Assembly: GCF_001427585.1 (NCBI RefSeq)
Contig: NZ_LMGY01000012.1
Coordinates: forward strand, 782,201-846,200
DNA: 64,000 nt
Direction: 5' to 3'
Source of the DNA: Pseudoxanthomonas sp. Root630
GTDB taxonomy: Bacteria > Pseudomonadota > Gammaproteobacteria > Xanthomonadales > Xanthomonadaceae
Under the pieces are notes generated by a model. That model was given only the letters and a program-made list of their open reading frames with translations. It was not told the DNA's origin and did no database searches. The position numbers and the translations under genes are program-made. The first letter of the stretch is position 1. The number at the start of each line of letters is the position of its first letter. Positions 1 to 9,598 of the stretch are shown here, one piece after another.

Positions 1-533
1 ACCTTGGCCGTCGTGTTGTAACCGTCGATGCGCAGGAACCAGTTGTTGAACAGGCCGGGCTTGATGGTCACGGCCGGGTTGTTCTTGCGGACACCGGCGA
101 GGCTCGCGGGTTCGATCTGCTCCCACACCTGGCCATTGGCCAGCGTGTAGCGATTGCCCTTGGCGAAGCCCCTGAACTCGCCTGCCAGCGTGCTGGCGAT
201 CGGTTCGTCCGAGCCGAAATCGAAGAAGCCGCGATTCTCCTGTTCCACCTGCTTGCGCGTGTCCGACTGGGCCTGCGCGACCGCCGTCTGCGTTTCCTGC
301 CGCACCTGCTCCACCGCGCGCGCGGTTTCCGTGCCGACCTTGCGGTTCAGCCACGCACTCAGCGCCGATAGTTCGGCATCGCTCAGCTTGTCCAGGCCGG
401 CGGCCTTGAATTCTTCCTGCGTCATCGAGGCGCGCAGGTCGGCGAACCGCGCTTCGGTCGCGGCGTCCTGCGCGAAAGCGAACAACGGGGAGGTCAGCAA
501 CACGAGGGATAGAAACAAGCGGCTCATCTTCAT
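1..533 (-). CDS. Secreted hypothetical protein, C-terminus cut off by window edge
   Basis: Read on the minus strand from the ATG at 533; the frame stays open to the left edge, giving about 177 residues. The product starts with a typical Sec signal peptide (MKMSRLFLSLVLLTSPLFAFA, cleavage near residue 21). A Gln/Glu-rich, probably helical stretch follows at about 70-100. The C-terminal part contains GKGNRYTLANG-like and NNWFLRIDGYN segments rich in aromatic residues. I do not recognise a catalytic motif. Such small periplasmic proteins are common in xanthomonads, but their function is unknown. It is divergent from relA, with about 70 bp between the two starts. The signal peptide and reading frame are clear; the function is open. 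Confidence 0.7.
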   Translation of the reverse strand, partial: MKMSRLFLSLVLLTSPLFAFAQDAATEARFADLRASMTQEEFKAAGLDKLSDAELSALSAWLNRKVGTETARAVEQVRQETQTAVAQAQSDTRKQVEQENRGFFDFGSDEPIASTLAGEFRGFAKGNRYTLANGQVWEQIEPASLAGVRKNNPAVTIKPGLFNNWFLRIDGYNTTAK

Positions 534-604
534 GGTTGTTCCTGCGGGCGACTGGCCGGTAGTGTAGTCATTCCGGCGGCGCCTGGCCGCCCTGATCGAT
601 TGCC

Positions 605-2752
605 ATGGTGTCCCCCGTTCACGACATCGCCACGTTGCTCCAGCGGCCCGCACTGAAAGCGCTGCCGGAGTCGCTGCGGCGCACGCTTGTCGAGGCCTCC
701 GCGCGTGAGGGCGCGGTGGCCGGCATGCCGGATCCCGTCGGCGTGGCCGCAGACACCCTGGACACGCTGGCGGCCCTCTCCGCAGACGGCGACGTCATCC
801 TGGCCGCACTGCTGTACGCCCTGCCGGCGCTGCAGCCCGCGGTGCCGGCGGGAAAGCCGTCAGCGGGCCTGGCGGATCTGCTCGAGGGCCAGGCGGCCGC
901 AGCGCAGGTCTGGGCGCTGCATGCCGAGCAGGCGCGCGGCGCGAACACCGAAGGCTTGCGCCGCCTGTTGCTGGCGATCGTGCGCGACCTGCGCGTGGTG
1001 CCGATCCTGCTCGCGCGGCAATTGGCCCGCATGCGCGCGGCGGGCGGCCTGCCCGAGGAGCAGCGGCAGGCGCTGGCCAGGCTCACGCGCGACATCCACG
1101 CGCCGTTGGCCAACCGCCTGGGCATCTGGCAGCTGAAATGGGAACTCGAGGACCTCGCGTTCCGCTATCTGCAGCCGCAGACCTACAAGCAGGTCGCCTC
1201 CCAGCTCGATGAGAAGCGCACCGGCCGCGAGCACTACATCGCCGGCGTGATCGGCAGTCTGCATGCTGCGCTGGCCGAGCACGGCATCCGCGCGGACATC
1301 AGCGGCCGCCCGAAGCACATCTACAGCATCTGGCGGAAGATGCAGCGCAAGCAGGTCGGCTTCGACGAGCTCTACGACCTGCGCGCCGTGCGCATCGCCG
1401 TGGACGACGTGGCGGCCTGCTATGCGGCGCTGGGGATCGTGCATGCGCTCTGGGTGCCGATCCCCAGCGAATTCGACGACTACATCGCGCGCCCCAAGGC
1501 CAACGATTACCGCTCGTTGCATACCGCGGTGGTGGGCCCCGAAGGGCGTACGCTGGAAGTGCAGATCCGTACCCACGAGATGCATGCGCAGGCCGAACTC
1601 GGCGTGGCGGCGCACTGGAAGTACAAGGAAGGCAAGGGCGGTGGCGACGCCTTCGACCGCAAGATCGCGTGGATGCGCCGTCTGCTCGACGGTGCCGGCG
1701 AAGCGGCAGGCGAAGGCACGCTGGCGGGGGACCTGGACGCCGAACTGGTCGAGGACCGCGTCTACGCGCTGACGCCGAAGGGCGAGGTGGTGGATCTGCC
1801 GCAGGGCGGCACCGTGCTCGATTTCGCGTACCACGTGCACACGATGGTGGGCCATCGCACGCGCGGGGCGAAGGTCAACGGCCGCATCGTGCCTTTGAGC
1901 CATGCGCTGGCCAGTGGCGATCGCGTCGAGATCCTGACCTCGAAGGAGCCCGAACCCCGCCGCGACTGGTTGCTGCCGGCCAATGGATTCCTCGCCAGCG
2001 GACGTTCGCGCGACAAGGTGCGCGCGTGGTTCCACAAGCTGGACCGCGCCCGCAACCTGCAGGCAGGTCGCGAGTTGCTGGAGAAGGAGCTCAAGCGGTT
2101 GGGGCTGCACCATGCCGACCTCGCGGGCGTGGCGAAGAAGTTCCATGCCGATTCGGTCGACGACCTCTACATCCAGGTCGCGCTGGGCGACGTAGGGCCC
2201 CACCAGGTGGGCCGTGCCCTGCACGAGGAGCAGCGTAGCGCCGCCGAACCGGATGAACCGGTGTTGCTGGCCCGCCGTCCGCCACGCAAGGTGGCTGCGC
2301 CCGGCAAGTCGAAGTTCACCGTCCAGGGCGTCGGCAACCTGCTCGTGCAACTGGCGCGCTGCTGCCAGCCGGTGCCGGGAGAATCGATCGCCGGCTACCT
2401 GACCCGTGGGCGCGGCGTCACCGTGCATCGCACGGATTGCCCCTCGTTCTCGCGGCTCTCGGCAGCCAACCCGCAGCGCGTGCTGCCGGTGGAATGGGGC
2501 CAGGCAGGCGGCGGTTACGAGGTCGATGTGCAAGTCACGGCGATCGACCGCAAGTGGCTGCTGAAGGACATCACCACGCTGATCGCACAGGAAGAAGCCA
2601 ACGTCCTGGACATCAACAGCCAGAACAACCGGGCCAGCGGACGCGTGCACCTGCGCTTGCGCCTGAAGGTCGCCGACTTCGGCCAACTCTCCACGCTGCT
2701 GGGCAAGCTCGATGCGCTGCCCGGCGTGGAAGACGCACGGCGTTCAGGCTGA
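605..2752 (+). CDS. relA: GTP pyrophosphokinase RelA, (p)ppGpp synthetase
   Basis: 715 residues, normal for RelA. It makes (p)ppGpp from ATP and GTP/GDP on starved ribosomes. The pseudo-hydrolase region (about 40-200) lacks the HDxxED motif of SpoT/Rel hydrolases, so it should be a synthetase only. The synthetase domain shows RPKHIYSIWRKMQ, FDELYDLRAVRI and EFDDYIARPKANDYRSLHT (about 235-340). A TGS domain follows (VYALTPKGEVVDLPQGGTV, about 387-450), then a zinc-finger region with ARCCQPVPG, and a C-terminal ACT domain (about 640-710, DVQVTAIDRKWLLKDIT). The start GTG/ATG choice is fixed by the short gap to the divergent neighbour. The annotated ATG at 605 gives a plausible N-terminus. Confidence 0.95.
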   Translation: MVSPVHDIATLLQRPALKALPESLRRTLVEASAREGAVAGMPDPVGVAADTLDTLAALSADGDVILAALLYALPALQPAVPAGKPSAGLADLLEGQAAAAQVWALHAEQARGANTEGLRRLLLAIVRDLRVVPILLARQLARMRAAGGLPEEQRQALARLTRDIHAPLANRLGIWQLKWELEDLAFRYLQPQTYKQVASQLDEKRTGREHYIAGVIGSLHAALAEHGIRADISGRPKHIYSIWRKMQRKQVGFDELYDLRAVRIAVDDVAACYAALGIVHALWVPIPSEFDDYIARPKANDYRSLHTAVVGPEGRTLEVQIRTHEMHAQAELGVAAHWKYKEGKGGGDAFDRKIAWMRRLLDGAGEAAGEGTLAGDLDAELVEDRVYALTPKGEVVDLPQGGTVLDFAYHVHTMVGHRTRGAKVNGRIVPLSHALASGDRVEILTSKEPEPRRDWLLPANGFLASGRSRDKVRAWFHKLDRARNLQAGRELLEKELKRLGLHHADLAGVAKKFHADSVDDLYIQVALGDVGPHQVGRALHEEQRSAAEPDEPVLLARRPPRKVAAPGKSKFTVQGVGNLLVQLARCCQPVPGESIAGYLTRGRGVTVHRTDCPSFSRLSAANPQRVLPVEWGQAGGGYEVDVQVTAIDRKWLLKDITTLIAQEEANVLDINSQNNRASGRVHLRLRLKVADFGQLSTLLGKLDALPGVEDARRSG

Positions 2753-2769
2753 GTCGCTATCCTGCGGGG

Positions 2770-4356
2770 GTGACCCGCGAAGACCGCCCCGACGACGGCC
2801 GTGATCGCCGCATCGAGCCGCGCATCGATTGGACGCGTGCCATCGAGGCGGCCCGTACGCATCGCGATGATCCCGTGTCCCCTTGGCGCGAACGGCGGCA
2901 ATGGCGGTGGGGCGTTGCGATCGTGCTGCTGTTCGTCGTGCTGCTCATGCTGTTCCGCAGTCCGTTGGCGGACATGCTCTGGCCTGAAACACGCGTGCAA
3001 TCACTGCTCGACCAGGCCGGCCGCGCATTGGCCGAAGGGCGGCTCGATGCCGACGACGGTACCGGCGCACGGCAGCTGTACGAAGCCGCGCAAGCACTCG
3101 ACACCGACCGGAATGAAGCGGCCATCGGCCTGCGGCGCGTGGCGGTGGATGCCCTGCGCCAGGCCTCCACGGCGCTGGGGCAGAACCGTTTCGACGAGGC
3201 GCGCGACCGTCTTGCGCTCGCGCGCGAGTTGCAGGTGCCACGCGCGCAGGCGGACGCGTTCGCCGCACGACTGCGCGCGCGCGAGGCCGAGCATGCAGGC
3301 CTCGACGGCGTACTGCAGGCGGCGACGCAGGCGCATGCGGCCGGCCATCTCGTCGGCAGTGAAGACGCCGCGTTGCCGCTCTACCAGCGCGTGCTGGCGC
3401 TGCAGCCGACCCGGCTGGAGGCGTTGGAGGGTCGCGAAGATGCGTTGTCGGATCTGTTGCAGGAGGCCGGCCGGCTGCTGGCGCGCCATGAACTGGGCCA
3501 GGCATCCGCCCTGATCGGGCAGGCGCAGGCATTCGATCCGGGACACGTCGATCTGCCGCAGGCGCAGGCCGCGCTGGCCAGCGCGCTGGAGGCGCGTCGC
3601 CGTGCAGCCGCACGCGATGTCGCCGGCGGACGCCTGGTTCCTGCGCGCGCCGCCTTCGAGGCGGTGCTGGCGGTGGTGCCGGACGATGCCGCCGCGCGCC
3701 AGGGCCTGGAGCAGGTGGGCGTAGCCCATGCGGCGCTTGCGGAGCGGCAGGCGGCCGATTTCCATTTCGGGCAGGCCCGGAGCGAACTCGCGGTAGCGCG
3801 TGCACTCGCGCCGCAGTCGCCGCGCGTGACCCAGGCGGAGCAGGCCGTGGCGCGTGCAGAACAAGTGCGTGGCCGGCTGGGTACGGGCCTGCCGGCGCGC
3901 GAGCGCGACCGCCGCGTGCAGGTGTTGCTCGCGGCGATGGCCGACGCCGAAGCGCAGGGTCAATGGCTGACGCCGCCCGGCGAAAGCGCCTACGACAAGC
4001 TGCGCGCCGCGCAGGCACTCGCGCCGGACGCACCGGCGGTGCGACAGGCGTCGGCGCGGCTGTTGCCTGCGGTACGCGGATGCTACGAGGACGAACTGCG
4101 CGCCAACCGCATCCGTCGCGCACAGGCCTGCCAGCAGGCATGGCAAACGCTCCAGCCGCGCGATGCCGGCTTGCCCGATGCGAAGCGGCGATTGGCGGAG
4201 AAGTGGGTCGCGGTGGGCAGTGAGCGGTTGGGTGCCGGCGACGTCGCGTTCGCGGCGAAGGCGCTGGATGAGGCGCTTCAGCTGGATGCCGCTGTTCCGG
4301 GCCTGGATGACTTCAGGGCACGCGTTCGCCTCGCGCAGGCGCCGCCCTCGCGCTAG
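2770..4356 (+). CDS. Membrane-anchored TPR-like repeat protein
   Basis: I place the start at the GTG at 2770, 17 bp after relA, because the same open frame further upstream lies inside relA. This gives 528 residues. After a charged N-terminus (about 1-42) there is one transmembrane helix (GVAIVLLFVVLLMLF, about 43-60). The rest is a long Ala/Leu/Arg-rich helical region with irregular repeats resembling tetratricopeptide units (for example RRLAEKWVAVGSERLGAGDV followed by AFAAKALDEALQLD). The topology suggests that the repeats face the periplasm. No catalytic motif is seen. TPR proteins usually scaffold complexes, but no partner can be named here. The 3' end overlaps the convergent glycosyltransferase gene by 4 bp. 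Confidence 0.7.
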   Translation: MTREDRPDDGRDRRIEPRIDWTRAIEAARTHRDDPVSPWRERRQWRWGVAIVLLFVVLLMLFRSPLADMLWPETRVQSLLDQAGRALAEGRLDADDGTGARQLYEAAQALDTDRNEAAIGLRRVAVDALRQASTALGQNRFDEARDRLALARELQVPRAQADAFAARLRAREAEHAGLDGVLQAATQAHAAGHLVGSEDAALPLYQRVLALQPTRLEALEGREDALSDLLQEAGRLLARHELGQASALIGQAQAFDPGHVDLPQAQAALASALEARRRAAARDVAGGRLVPARAAFEAVLAVVPDDAAARQGLEQVGVAHAALAERQAADFHFGQARSELAVARALAPQSPRVTQAEQAVARAEQVRGRLGTGLPARERDRRVQVLLAAMADAEAQGQWLTPPGESAYDKLRAAQALAPDAPAVRQASARLLPAVRGCYEDELRANRIRRAQACQQAWQTLQPRDAGLPDAKRRLAEKWVAVGSERLGAGDVAFAAKALDEALQLDAAVPGLDDFRARVRLAQAPPSR

Positions 4357-6446
4357 AAGAACACCCGCCGCACCACGTCGCGCGCCGTGTCGAGGGAGAA
4401 GTGCTGGCGGATGTTGTCGCGCCCATTCGCCGACAGCCGTTCCCACAGGGGGGCGTCCCCGTACAGGCGCACCACCGCATCGGCGAAGGCGTCGGCGGTT
4501 CCTGCGACGAGCACGTCGTGTCCGTCCACGAGATGCATGCCTTCGACCGCACAGGGTGTTGCCACCACCGGTTGGCCATGCGCCATGCTCAGGTTCACCT
4601 TGCCTTTCACGCCGGCGCCGAAACGAAGCGGCGCGACAGCGATGCGCGCGCCCTCCATGTGGGGCGCGAGGTCCGGCACGTGGCCGTGCACGACGATGCC
4701 CGGCTGGTCCTGCAGCGCGCGCACGTCGGCCGGAGGCTCGGCGCCGATGCAGTGGAAGCGAACGTCGGGTAGCCGGGCGCGGACAAGCGGAAAGATGTCG
4801 CGGCCGAACCACAACACGGCGTCCACATTCGGCGGGTGACGGAAGCCGCCGACGAACACGATGTCCTGGCGCTGCGCGAAGGGTGCGCCGCCGTCCGCGA
4901 GTTCATGCAGGTTCGACAGCACCTCGACCTGGGCCGCCGGCAGCAGCGCGGACAGCATGTCGCGTTCGGCGGGGCTGACCACCAGCGTCGTATCCGCCTG
5001 GCGCATCAGCGCGAGTTCGCGTTCGCGCGTCTTCTCCGCGCTACGGCGGAGCGCATCGTCGCCGGCCACCTCCGCGCCACGCGATTCGCGCAGGAAATGC
5101 AGGTCGACCGTGTCGAACACGATCCGTGCCTGCGGCGCGAACCTGCGCACGAGGGGCAGGAATTCGGCGGCGACATAGTGGCGGGACAGCAGCACCACGT
5201 CGAAGCGCGGCCCGTGCTCGCGCAGCCAGGACGCTACGCGGCCGGCGAACGGCGCATGCCAGGTTTCGATCCCGTGCTGGCGGAGCGCAGAGGTATCCGC
5301 GCCGGCATGGCGCAGGTCCGCCGGCAGGAACACGACGTGCGCGCCTTCACCGACCAGCAGGCGCATCAGATTGGCCATGCGCAACGATGCGGAATCATGC
5401 TGGGGGCGCGGCGTTTCCGCATCGACGACCAGCACCTGCCGCTGGTCGCGTGCCAGCACGGCGGGCGAGGGCAGCGTGCCTGCCGCCGGTTGCCGGGCGA
5501 GTGCGTCGGCCCACTTCTGCGCGAACACGCCGCGGTTGCGGACCTGATAGGCCTTCGCGCCGCTGCCGGTGTCCGTGCCGGCGGTGATGCCTTCCAGGTG
5601 CACCACGCGCGAGGCCGGTTGGTAGAGCACGCGATGGCCGCGGGCGCGGACGGCGAACGCCAGGTCGGTGTCTTCGTAGTACGCCGGTGCGTAGCGCGTA
5701 TCGAAGCCGCCGATCTCGCGGAACAGCGCCGTGGGCAGCATGATCGCCGCGCCTGAGCAGTAGTCCGCATCGCGCACGCTGGTATAGCGCGGATCGTCGG
5801 GCGACTCGAAGCGGCCGTAATTCCACGCCGACCCGTCATCGAAGACCACGCCGCCGGCTTCCTGCAGGCGGCCATCCGGGTAGACCAGCTGCGCGCCGAC
5901 CAGGCCCGCCTCGGGCCAGGCGCCGAACGTATCGAGCAGCGCATCCAGCCAGCCCGGCTGCGGGAAGGTGTCGTTGTTGAGGAAGACGAGATAGGTGCCG
6001 CGGGCGAGCGCTGCGCCGTCGTTGCACGCGGCGATGAAGCCGCCATTGGTGGCGCGCAGGTGGTAGCGCAGCCCGCCGATCGCTTCCATCCATGCGCGGG
6101 TGTCGTCCTGCGACCCATCGTCGACCACGATGATCTCGCAGGCGGTCGCCGGCGGATGCTCGGCCAATGCGCGCAGGCAACCCAGCGTATGCGTGGCCTG
6201 GTTGTAGACGGGGATCACGATGCTGACACGCGGTGCGTCGCTGGACGGCACCGCGAAGGGCGCGAACGCGGCGTCTGCGGGCCGGTACAGCGCGCCGGGC
6301 GGAAGCCGGGGATGCTGCGCGAACTGCCGCCGCACCCGTGCCCAGGTCGCCGACAGGCCGCGCGTGCGCAGGCTGGCCAGGCCGCGCCGGACCAGGCCGC
6401 GCGTGCGTTCCAGCATGAAGCGCAGGTCCGCCCACGACATCGACAT
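4353..6446 (-). CDS. Two-domain glycosyltransferase (GT2 + GT4)
   Basis: 697 residues. The N-terminal half is a family 2 glycosyltransferase of GT-A fold: VSIVIPVYNQATHTLGCL, then IIVVDDGSQDDTRAW, FLNNDTFPQPGWLDALL and a later YYEDTDLAFAVRARG (the ED of the catalytic region). The C-terminal half (about 345-697) is GT-B like: IVFVGGFRHPPNVDAVLWF, an APLRFGAGVKGKVNLSMAHG nucleotide-sugar binding segment and VVATPCAVEGMHL. The fusion fits O-antigen, exopolysaccharide or cell-surface glycan assembly; the sugar and acceptor cannot be read from sequence. No other polysaccharide genes lie near. It is divergent from mrcB and may share a 95-bp promoter region with it. Confidence 0.88.
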   Translation of the reverse strand: MSMSWADLRFMLERTRGLVRRGLASLRTRGLSATWARVRRQFAQHPRLPPGALYRPADAAFAPFAVPSSDAPRVSIVIPVYNQATHTLGCLRALAEHPPATACEIIVVDDGSQDDTRAWMEAIGGLRYHLRATNGGFIAACNDGAALARGTYLVFLNNDTFPQPGWLDALLDTFGAWPEAGLVGAQLVYPDGRLQEAGGVVFDDGSAWNYGRFESPDDPRYTSVRDADYCSGAAIMLPTALFREIGGFDTRYAPAYYEDTDLAFAVRARGHRVLYQPASRVVHLEGITAGTDTGSGAKAYQVRNRGVFAQKWADALARQPAAGTLPSPAVLARDQRQVLVVDAETPRPQHDSASLRMANLMRLLVGEGAHVVFLPADLRHAGADTSALRQHGIETWHAPFAGRVASWLREHGPRFDVVLLSRHYVAAEFLPLVRRFAPQARIVFDTVDLHFLRESRGAEVAGDDALRRSAEKTRERELALMRQADTTLVVSPAERDMLSALLPAAQVEVLSNLHELADGGAPFAQRQDIVFVGGFRHPPNVDAVLWFGRDIFPLVRARLPDVRFHCIGAEPPADVRALQDQPGIVVHGHVPDLAPHMEGARIAVAPLRFGAGVKGKVNLSMAHGQPVVATPCAVEGMHLVDGHDVLVAGTADAFADAVVRLYGDAPLWERLSANGRDNIRQHFSLDTARDVVRRVFF

Positions 6447-6541
6447 TCCGTTGCAACTCCAGCTGAGTGAGGGGCCTGGGGGCCGGGCGCACCTCTGGCG
6501 GCTGCGCTAGACTCGCCCGAATTCCCATTGTCGCATCCCCT

Positions 6542-8956
6542 GTGGCCCGCAACGACTACGACGACGAAGCGCTGGACGAAGACGACATCGATGACGGTGA
6601 CGGCAACCCGCCGGTATGGCGGCAGCGCCTGCTGAGCTGGGGACTGGCGGCGATGGGGCTGGGCCTCGGCTTCCTGATCCCGTACACGCTCTACCTGAAT
6701 CACCAGGTCACCCAGCGTTTCGGCGAACTGCAATGGCAGATCCCGACGCGCGTGTACGCGCGCCCGCTGCAGGTCGCGCCGGGTCTGGCGATGGACGCGC
6801 AGACGCTGAAGACCGAACTGGATGCCGCGTCCTACCGCGACGACGGCACCGGACAGAGTCCAGGCACGTACGCACGCGAAGGCGGGCGGTTCACGATTTC
6901 CAGCCGCGGCTATGTCGATGTCGACGGCCGCGTGGCGCCGCGCCGCATCCAGGTGAGCCTGTCCGGTGGGCGCGTGGCGGCCGTGCGCGACATCACGCGC
7001 AAGCAGTCGCTGAAGGTCGCGCGGCTGGATCCCGCGCGCATCGCGACGCTCTATGGGCAGAAGCAGGAAGAGCGACGCCTGGTGCGGCTGGAAGAAGTGC
7101 CGGACCTGCTGGTGACCGGCCTGCAGGCCGTCGAGGATCGCGACTTCAAGGACCACCACGGCATCGACCTGTCGGGCATGGTGCGCGCGGCATGGTTGCT
7201 GGTGAAGTCCGGCGGCGACACCCGCCAGGGCGCCAGCACGCTGACCCAGCAGCTGGCACGCAGCGGCCTGCTCGGCATCGGCAAGGAACAGACGCCGACC
7301 CGCAAGTTCAACGAGATCCTCTATGCGCTGATCCTGGAGGCGCGCTACGACAAGCGCACGATCCTGGAGGCGTACTTCAACCAGGTCTACCTGGGGCAGC
7401 GCGGCAGCCAGGCCATCCATGGCGTCGCGGCCGGCGCGGAGTTCTGGTTCGGTCGCGACCTCGACAGCCTGACCACCGAGCAGGTGGCGTTGCTGATCGG
7501 CATGGTGAAGGGGCCGTCGTACTACGACCCGCGCCGCAATCCGGAGCGTGCGAAGGAGCGTCGCGATTACGCGCTGCTGAAGCTGCACGAAACCGGCCTG
7601 ATCGACGACGCCGAGTACAAGCGCGCGCTGGTCGCCCCGTTGGGCGTGACCAAGACGCCGGGCATGGCGGCGGCGAACCGTTTCCCCGCCTATGTGGACC
7701 TGGTGCGTCGGCAGCTGGCGCGCGACTATCCCGAGAGCGCTCTGCAGGGCGCGGGCCTGACCGTGCTGACCGGCATGTCGCCCTCCGCGCAGGCCTATGC
7801 CGAGGCGTCGGTGACGCGCACGGTGAAAGCGCTGGAGAACAAGCGCCGTCCGCCGCTGCAGGCCGGCATGGTGGTCACCGACGTGCATGACGGCGATGTG
7901 CTCGCCGTGGTCGGCAGCCGCAATGTCGCCGAGCAGGGCTTCAACCGCGCGGTGGAAGCGCAGCGCCCGGTGGGATCGTTGCTGAAGCCGTTCGTCTACC
8001 TGCTCGCACTGGCGCAGCCGGACGAGTATTCGCTCGCCAGTTGGGTGGACGATTCGCCGGTCACCGTGCAGCTCGGGAAGAACAAGCGCTGGACGCCGGC
8101 CAATTCCGATCGTCGCAGCCATGGCACTGTACGGCTGGTCGATGCGTTGGCGCATTCGTACAACCAGGCCACCGTCCGCGTAGGCATGAAGGTCGAACCC
8201 GACCGCCTGGCGCAGTTGATCCGGGTGTTGGCGGGCATCCAGGCCGAGCCGAATCCGGCGCTGATCCTCGGGTCCACCGACCAGAGCCCGTATGCGATGG
8301 CGCAGCTCTACCAGTTCCTGGCCTCCGGTGGCGAAATCCAGCCGTTGCATGCGGTGCGCGGCGTACTCGACCCGAACGGCAAGCTGCTGAAACGCTACGA
8401 CAAGACACCTGCGCCGGCGCAGGAAGGCGATTCCATCGCGGCGAACCTCATCACCGTCGCGCTGCAGCAGGTCGTCGCCAACGGTACCGGTCGGCAGCTG
8501 CTCGGCGATGGCCTGGGCCGCCTGCAGTCGGCGGGCAAGACCGGTACCAGCAACGATGGCCGCGACAGCTGGTATGCCGGCTACACCGGCGATCACCTTG
8601 CTGTGGTGTGGATGGGCAACGACAAGAACGAGCAGACCGGCCTGTATGGCGCCACCGGTGCGATGCGCGTGTGGTCGGGCCTGTTCGCCCGGCTGCCGAG
8701 TGCGCCGCTGAAGGCGTCGGGCAAGGGTCTGGACTGGCAGTGGGTGGTCTCGTCGAACAGTACCGACCCGGGATGCCCGGGCGCGCGCCAGTTGCCGTTC
8801 GTGTCCGGCTTCGCGCCGGCCTACGCCGCCTGCGTGGTCGAACAACCGGTCGAAGGCGAAGAGGCCGACAGCGGTGGCGGTTGGCGCAGCTGGTTCGGCC
8901 TGGACCGCAAAGAAGAAGCACCGCCGCCCCAGGATCCCCCCCCGCAACAGCCATGA
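6542..8956 (+). CDS. mrcB: Penicillin-binding protein 1B, bifunctional murein synthase
   Basis: The start is taken at GTG 6542 (804 residues), which begins with an acidic cytoplasmic tail (ARNDYDDEALDEDDIDDGDG) followed by one transmembrane helix at about 35-60. A UB2H-like region (TRVYARPLQVAPG, about 70-150) marks the PBP1B subtype. The GT51 domain carries EDRDFKDHHGID with catalytic Glu198, and GASTLTQQL. The transpeptidase domain has Ser479 in SLLK, SYN at 539-541 and KTG at 666-668. Together these polymerise and crosslink peptidoglycan at the inner membrane. The C-terminus is a poly-Pro/Gln tail. The stop overlaps the start of a lipoprotein gene (ATGA at 8953), so the two are probably translationally coupled. 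Confidence 0.95.
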   Translation: MARNDYDDEALDEDDIDDGDGNPPVWRQRLLSWGLAAMGLGLGFLIPYTLYLNHQVTQRFGELQWQIPTRVYARPLQVAPGLAMDAQTLKTELDAASYRDDGTGQSPGTYAREGGRFTISSRGYVDVDGRVAPRRIQVSLSGGRVAAVRDITRKQSLKVARLDPARIATLYGQKQEERRLVRLEEVPDLLVTGLQAVEDRDFKDHHGIDLSGMVRAAWLLVKSGGDTRQGASTLTQQLARSGLLGIGKEQTPTRKFNEILYALILEARYDKRTILEAYFNQVYLGQRGSQAIHGVAAGAEFWFGRDLDSLTTEQVALLIGMVKGPSYYDPRRNPERAKERRDYALLKLHETGLIDDAEYKRALVAPLGVTKTPGMAAANRFPAYVDLVRRQLARDYPESALQGAGLTVLTGMSPSAQAYAEASVTRTVKALENKRRPPLQAGMVVTDVHDGDVLAVVGSRNVAEQGFNRAVEAQRPVGSLLKPFVYLLALAQPDEYSLASWVDDSPVTVQLGKNKRWTPANSDRRSHGTVRLVDALAHSYNQATVRVGMKVEPDRLAQLIRVLAGIQAEPNPALILGSTDQSPYAMAQLYQFLASGGEIQPLHAVRGVLDPNGKLLKRYDKTPAPAQEGDSIAANLITVALQQVVANGTGRQLLGDGLGRLQSAGKTGTSNDGRDSWYAGYTGDHLAVVWMGNDKNEQTGLYGATGAMRVWSGLFARLPSAPLKASGKGLDWQWVVSSNSTDPGCPGARQLPFVSGFAPAYAACVVEQPVEGEEADSGGGWRSWFGLDRKEEAPPPQDPPPQQP

Positions 8957-9540
8957 TGATGAAGTACGCCGTTCCCCTGTTCCTGCTGGTCCTCGCCGGT
9001 TGCGCCTCCGCGCCGGCGCCCGAACCCCCCGTCGCGAACGATCCGGTCACGCCCGAACAGCGCGTGGCCGCGATCCATGCCGCTGCCGGCGCCGACGACC
9101 GCGAGCTGGCCGTGCAGCCGCTGCGCGATCCGGAAGTCGACGACCTGCGCGAGGCCGCGCAGCGGGCGCTCGCCGCGCGCGATCTGGCCGCCGCGGGCTC
9201 GGCGCTCGACCGCGCGGTCGCGATCGTTCCGGAAGACCCCGCCATCCTGCAGGAGCGCGCCGAACTGGCCTTGCTGCAAGGCGACTACGCCCGCGCCGAT
9301 ACCCTGGCGCAGCGTGCGTTCGAACTGGGCTCGCGCGTCGGGCCGCTCTGCCGCCAGCATTGGGAAACCGTCCGCCAGGTGCGCCAGCACCAGCGCGCGG
9401 TGCTGCCGCCCCTGCCTGCGAGGCATACGCCGGAAGACGCAGCCCAGCATGCGGCGCGTGCCGCCACCCAGGAGGCTTCCATCGGCGACGCCGAGCGCCA
9501 GCGCGATGCCTGCACGGTGCCGGTGATCGAGCGCATGTAA
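8953..9540 (+). CDS. Lipoprotein with TPR-like repeats, coupled to PBP1B
   Basis: 195 residues from the first of three consecutive ATG codons. The N-terminus is a lipoprotein signal (MMMKYAVPLFLLVLAGCAS, lipobox LAGC, lipidated Cys at about 17). A helical Ala-rich region (about 55-125) looks like two TPR units (AAQRALAARDLAAAGSALDR, then ALLQGDYARADTLAQRAFEL). Two further Cys residues lie in the C-terminal part. The ATGA overlap with mrcB implies co-expression. In E. coli, PBP1B is activated by the outer-membrane lipoprotein LpoB, and TPR-containing LpoA serves PBP1A. A role as a PBP activator is tempting from position alone but is an inference, as I see no LpoB sequence similarity. Confidence 0.8.
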   Translation: MMMKYAVPLFLLVLAGCASAPAPEPPVANDPVTPEQRVAAIHAAAGADDRELAVQPLRDPEVDDLREAAQRALAARDLAAAGSALDRAVAIVPEDPAILQERAELALLQGDYARADTLAQRAFELGSRVGPLCRQHWETVRQVRQHQRAVLPPLPARHTPEDAAQHAARAATQEASIGDAERQRDACTVPVIERM

Positions 9541-9598
9541 GGCACGGGCCGGTCGCGACGCGGTACCCTTGCCGCCGCAACCGCCCGATGTTTCCCCG

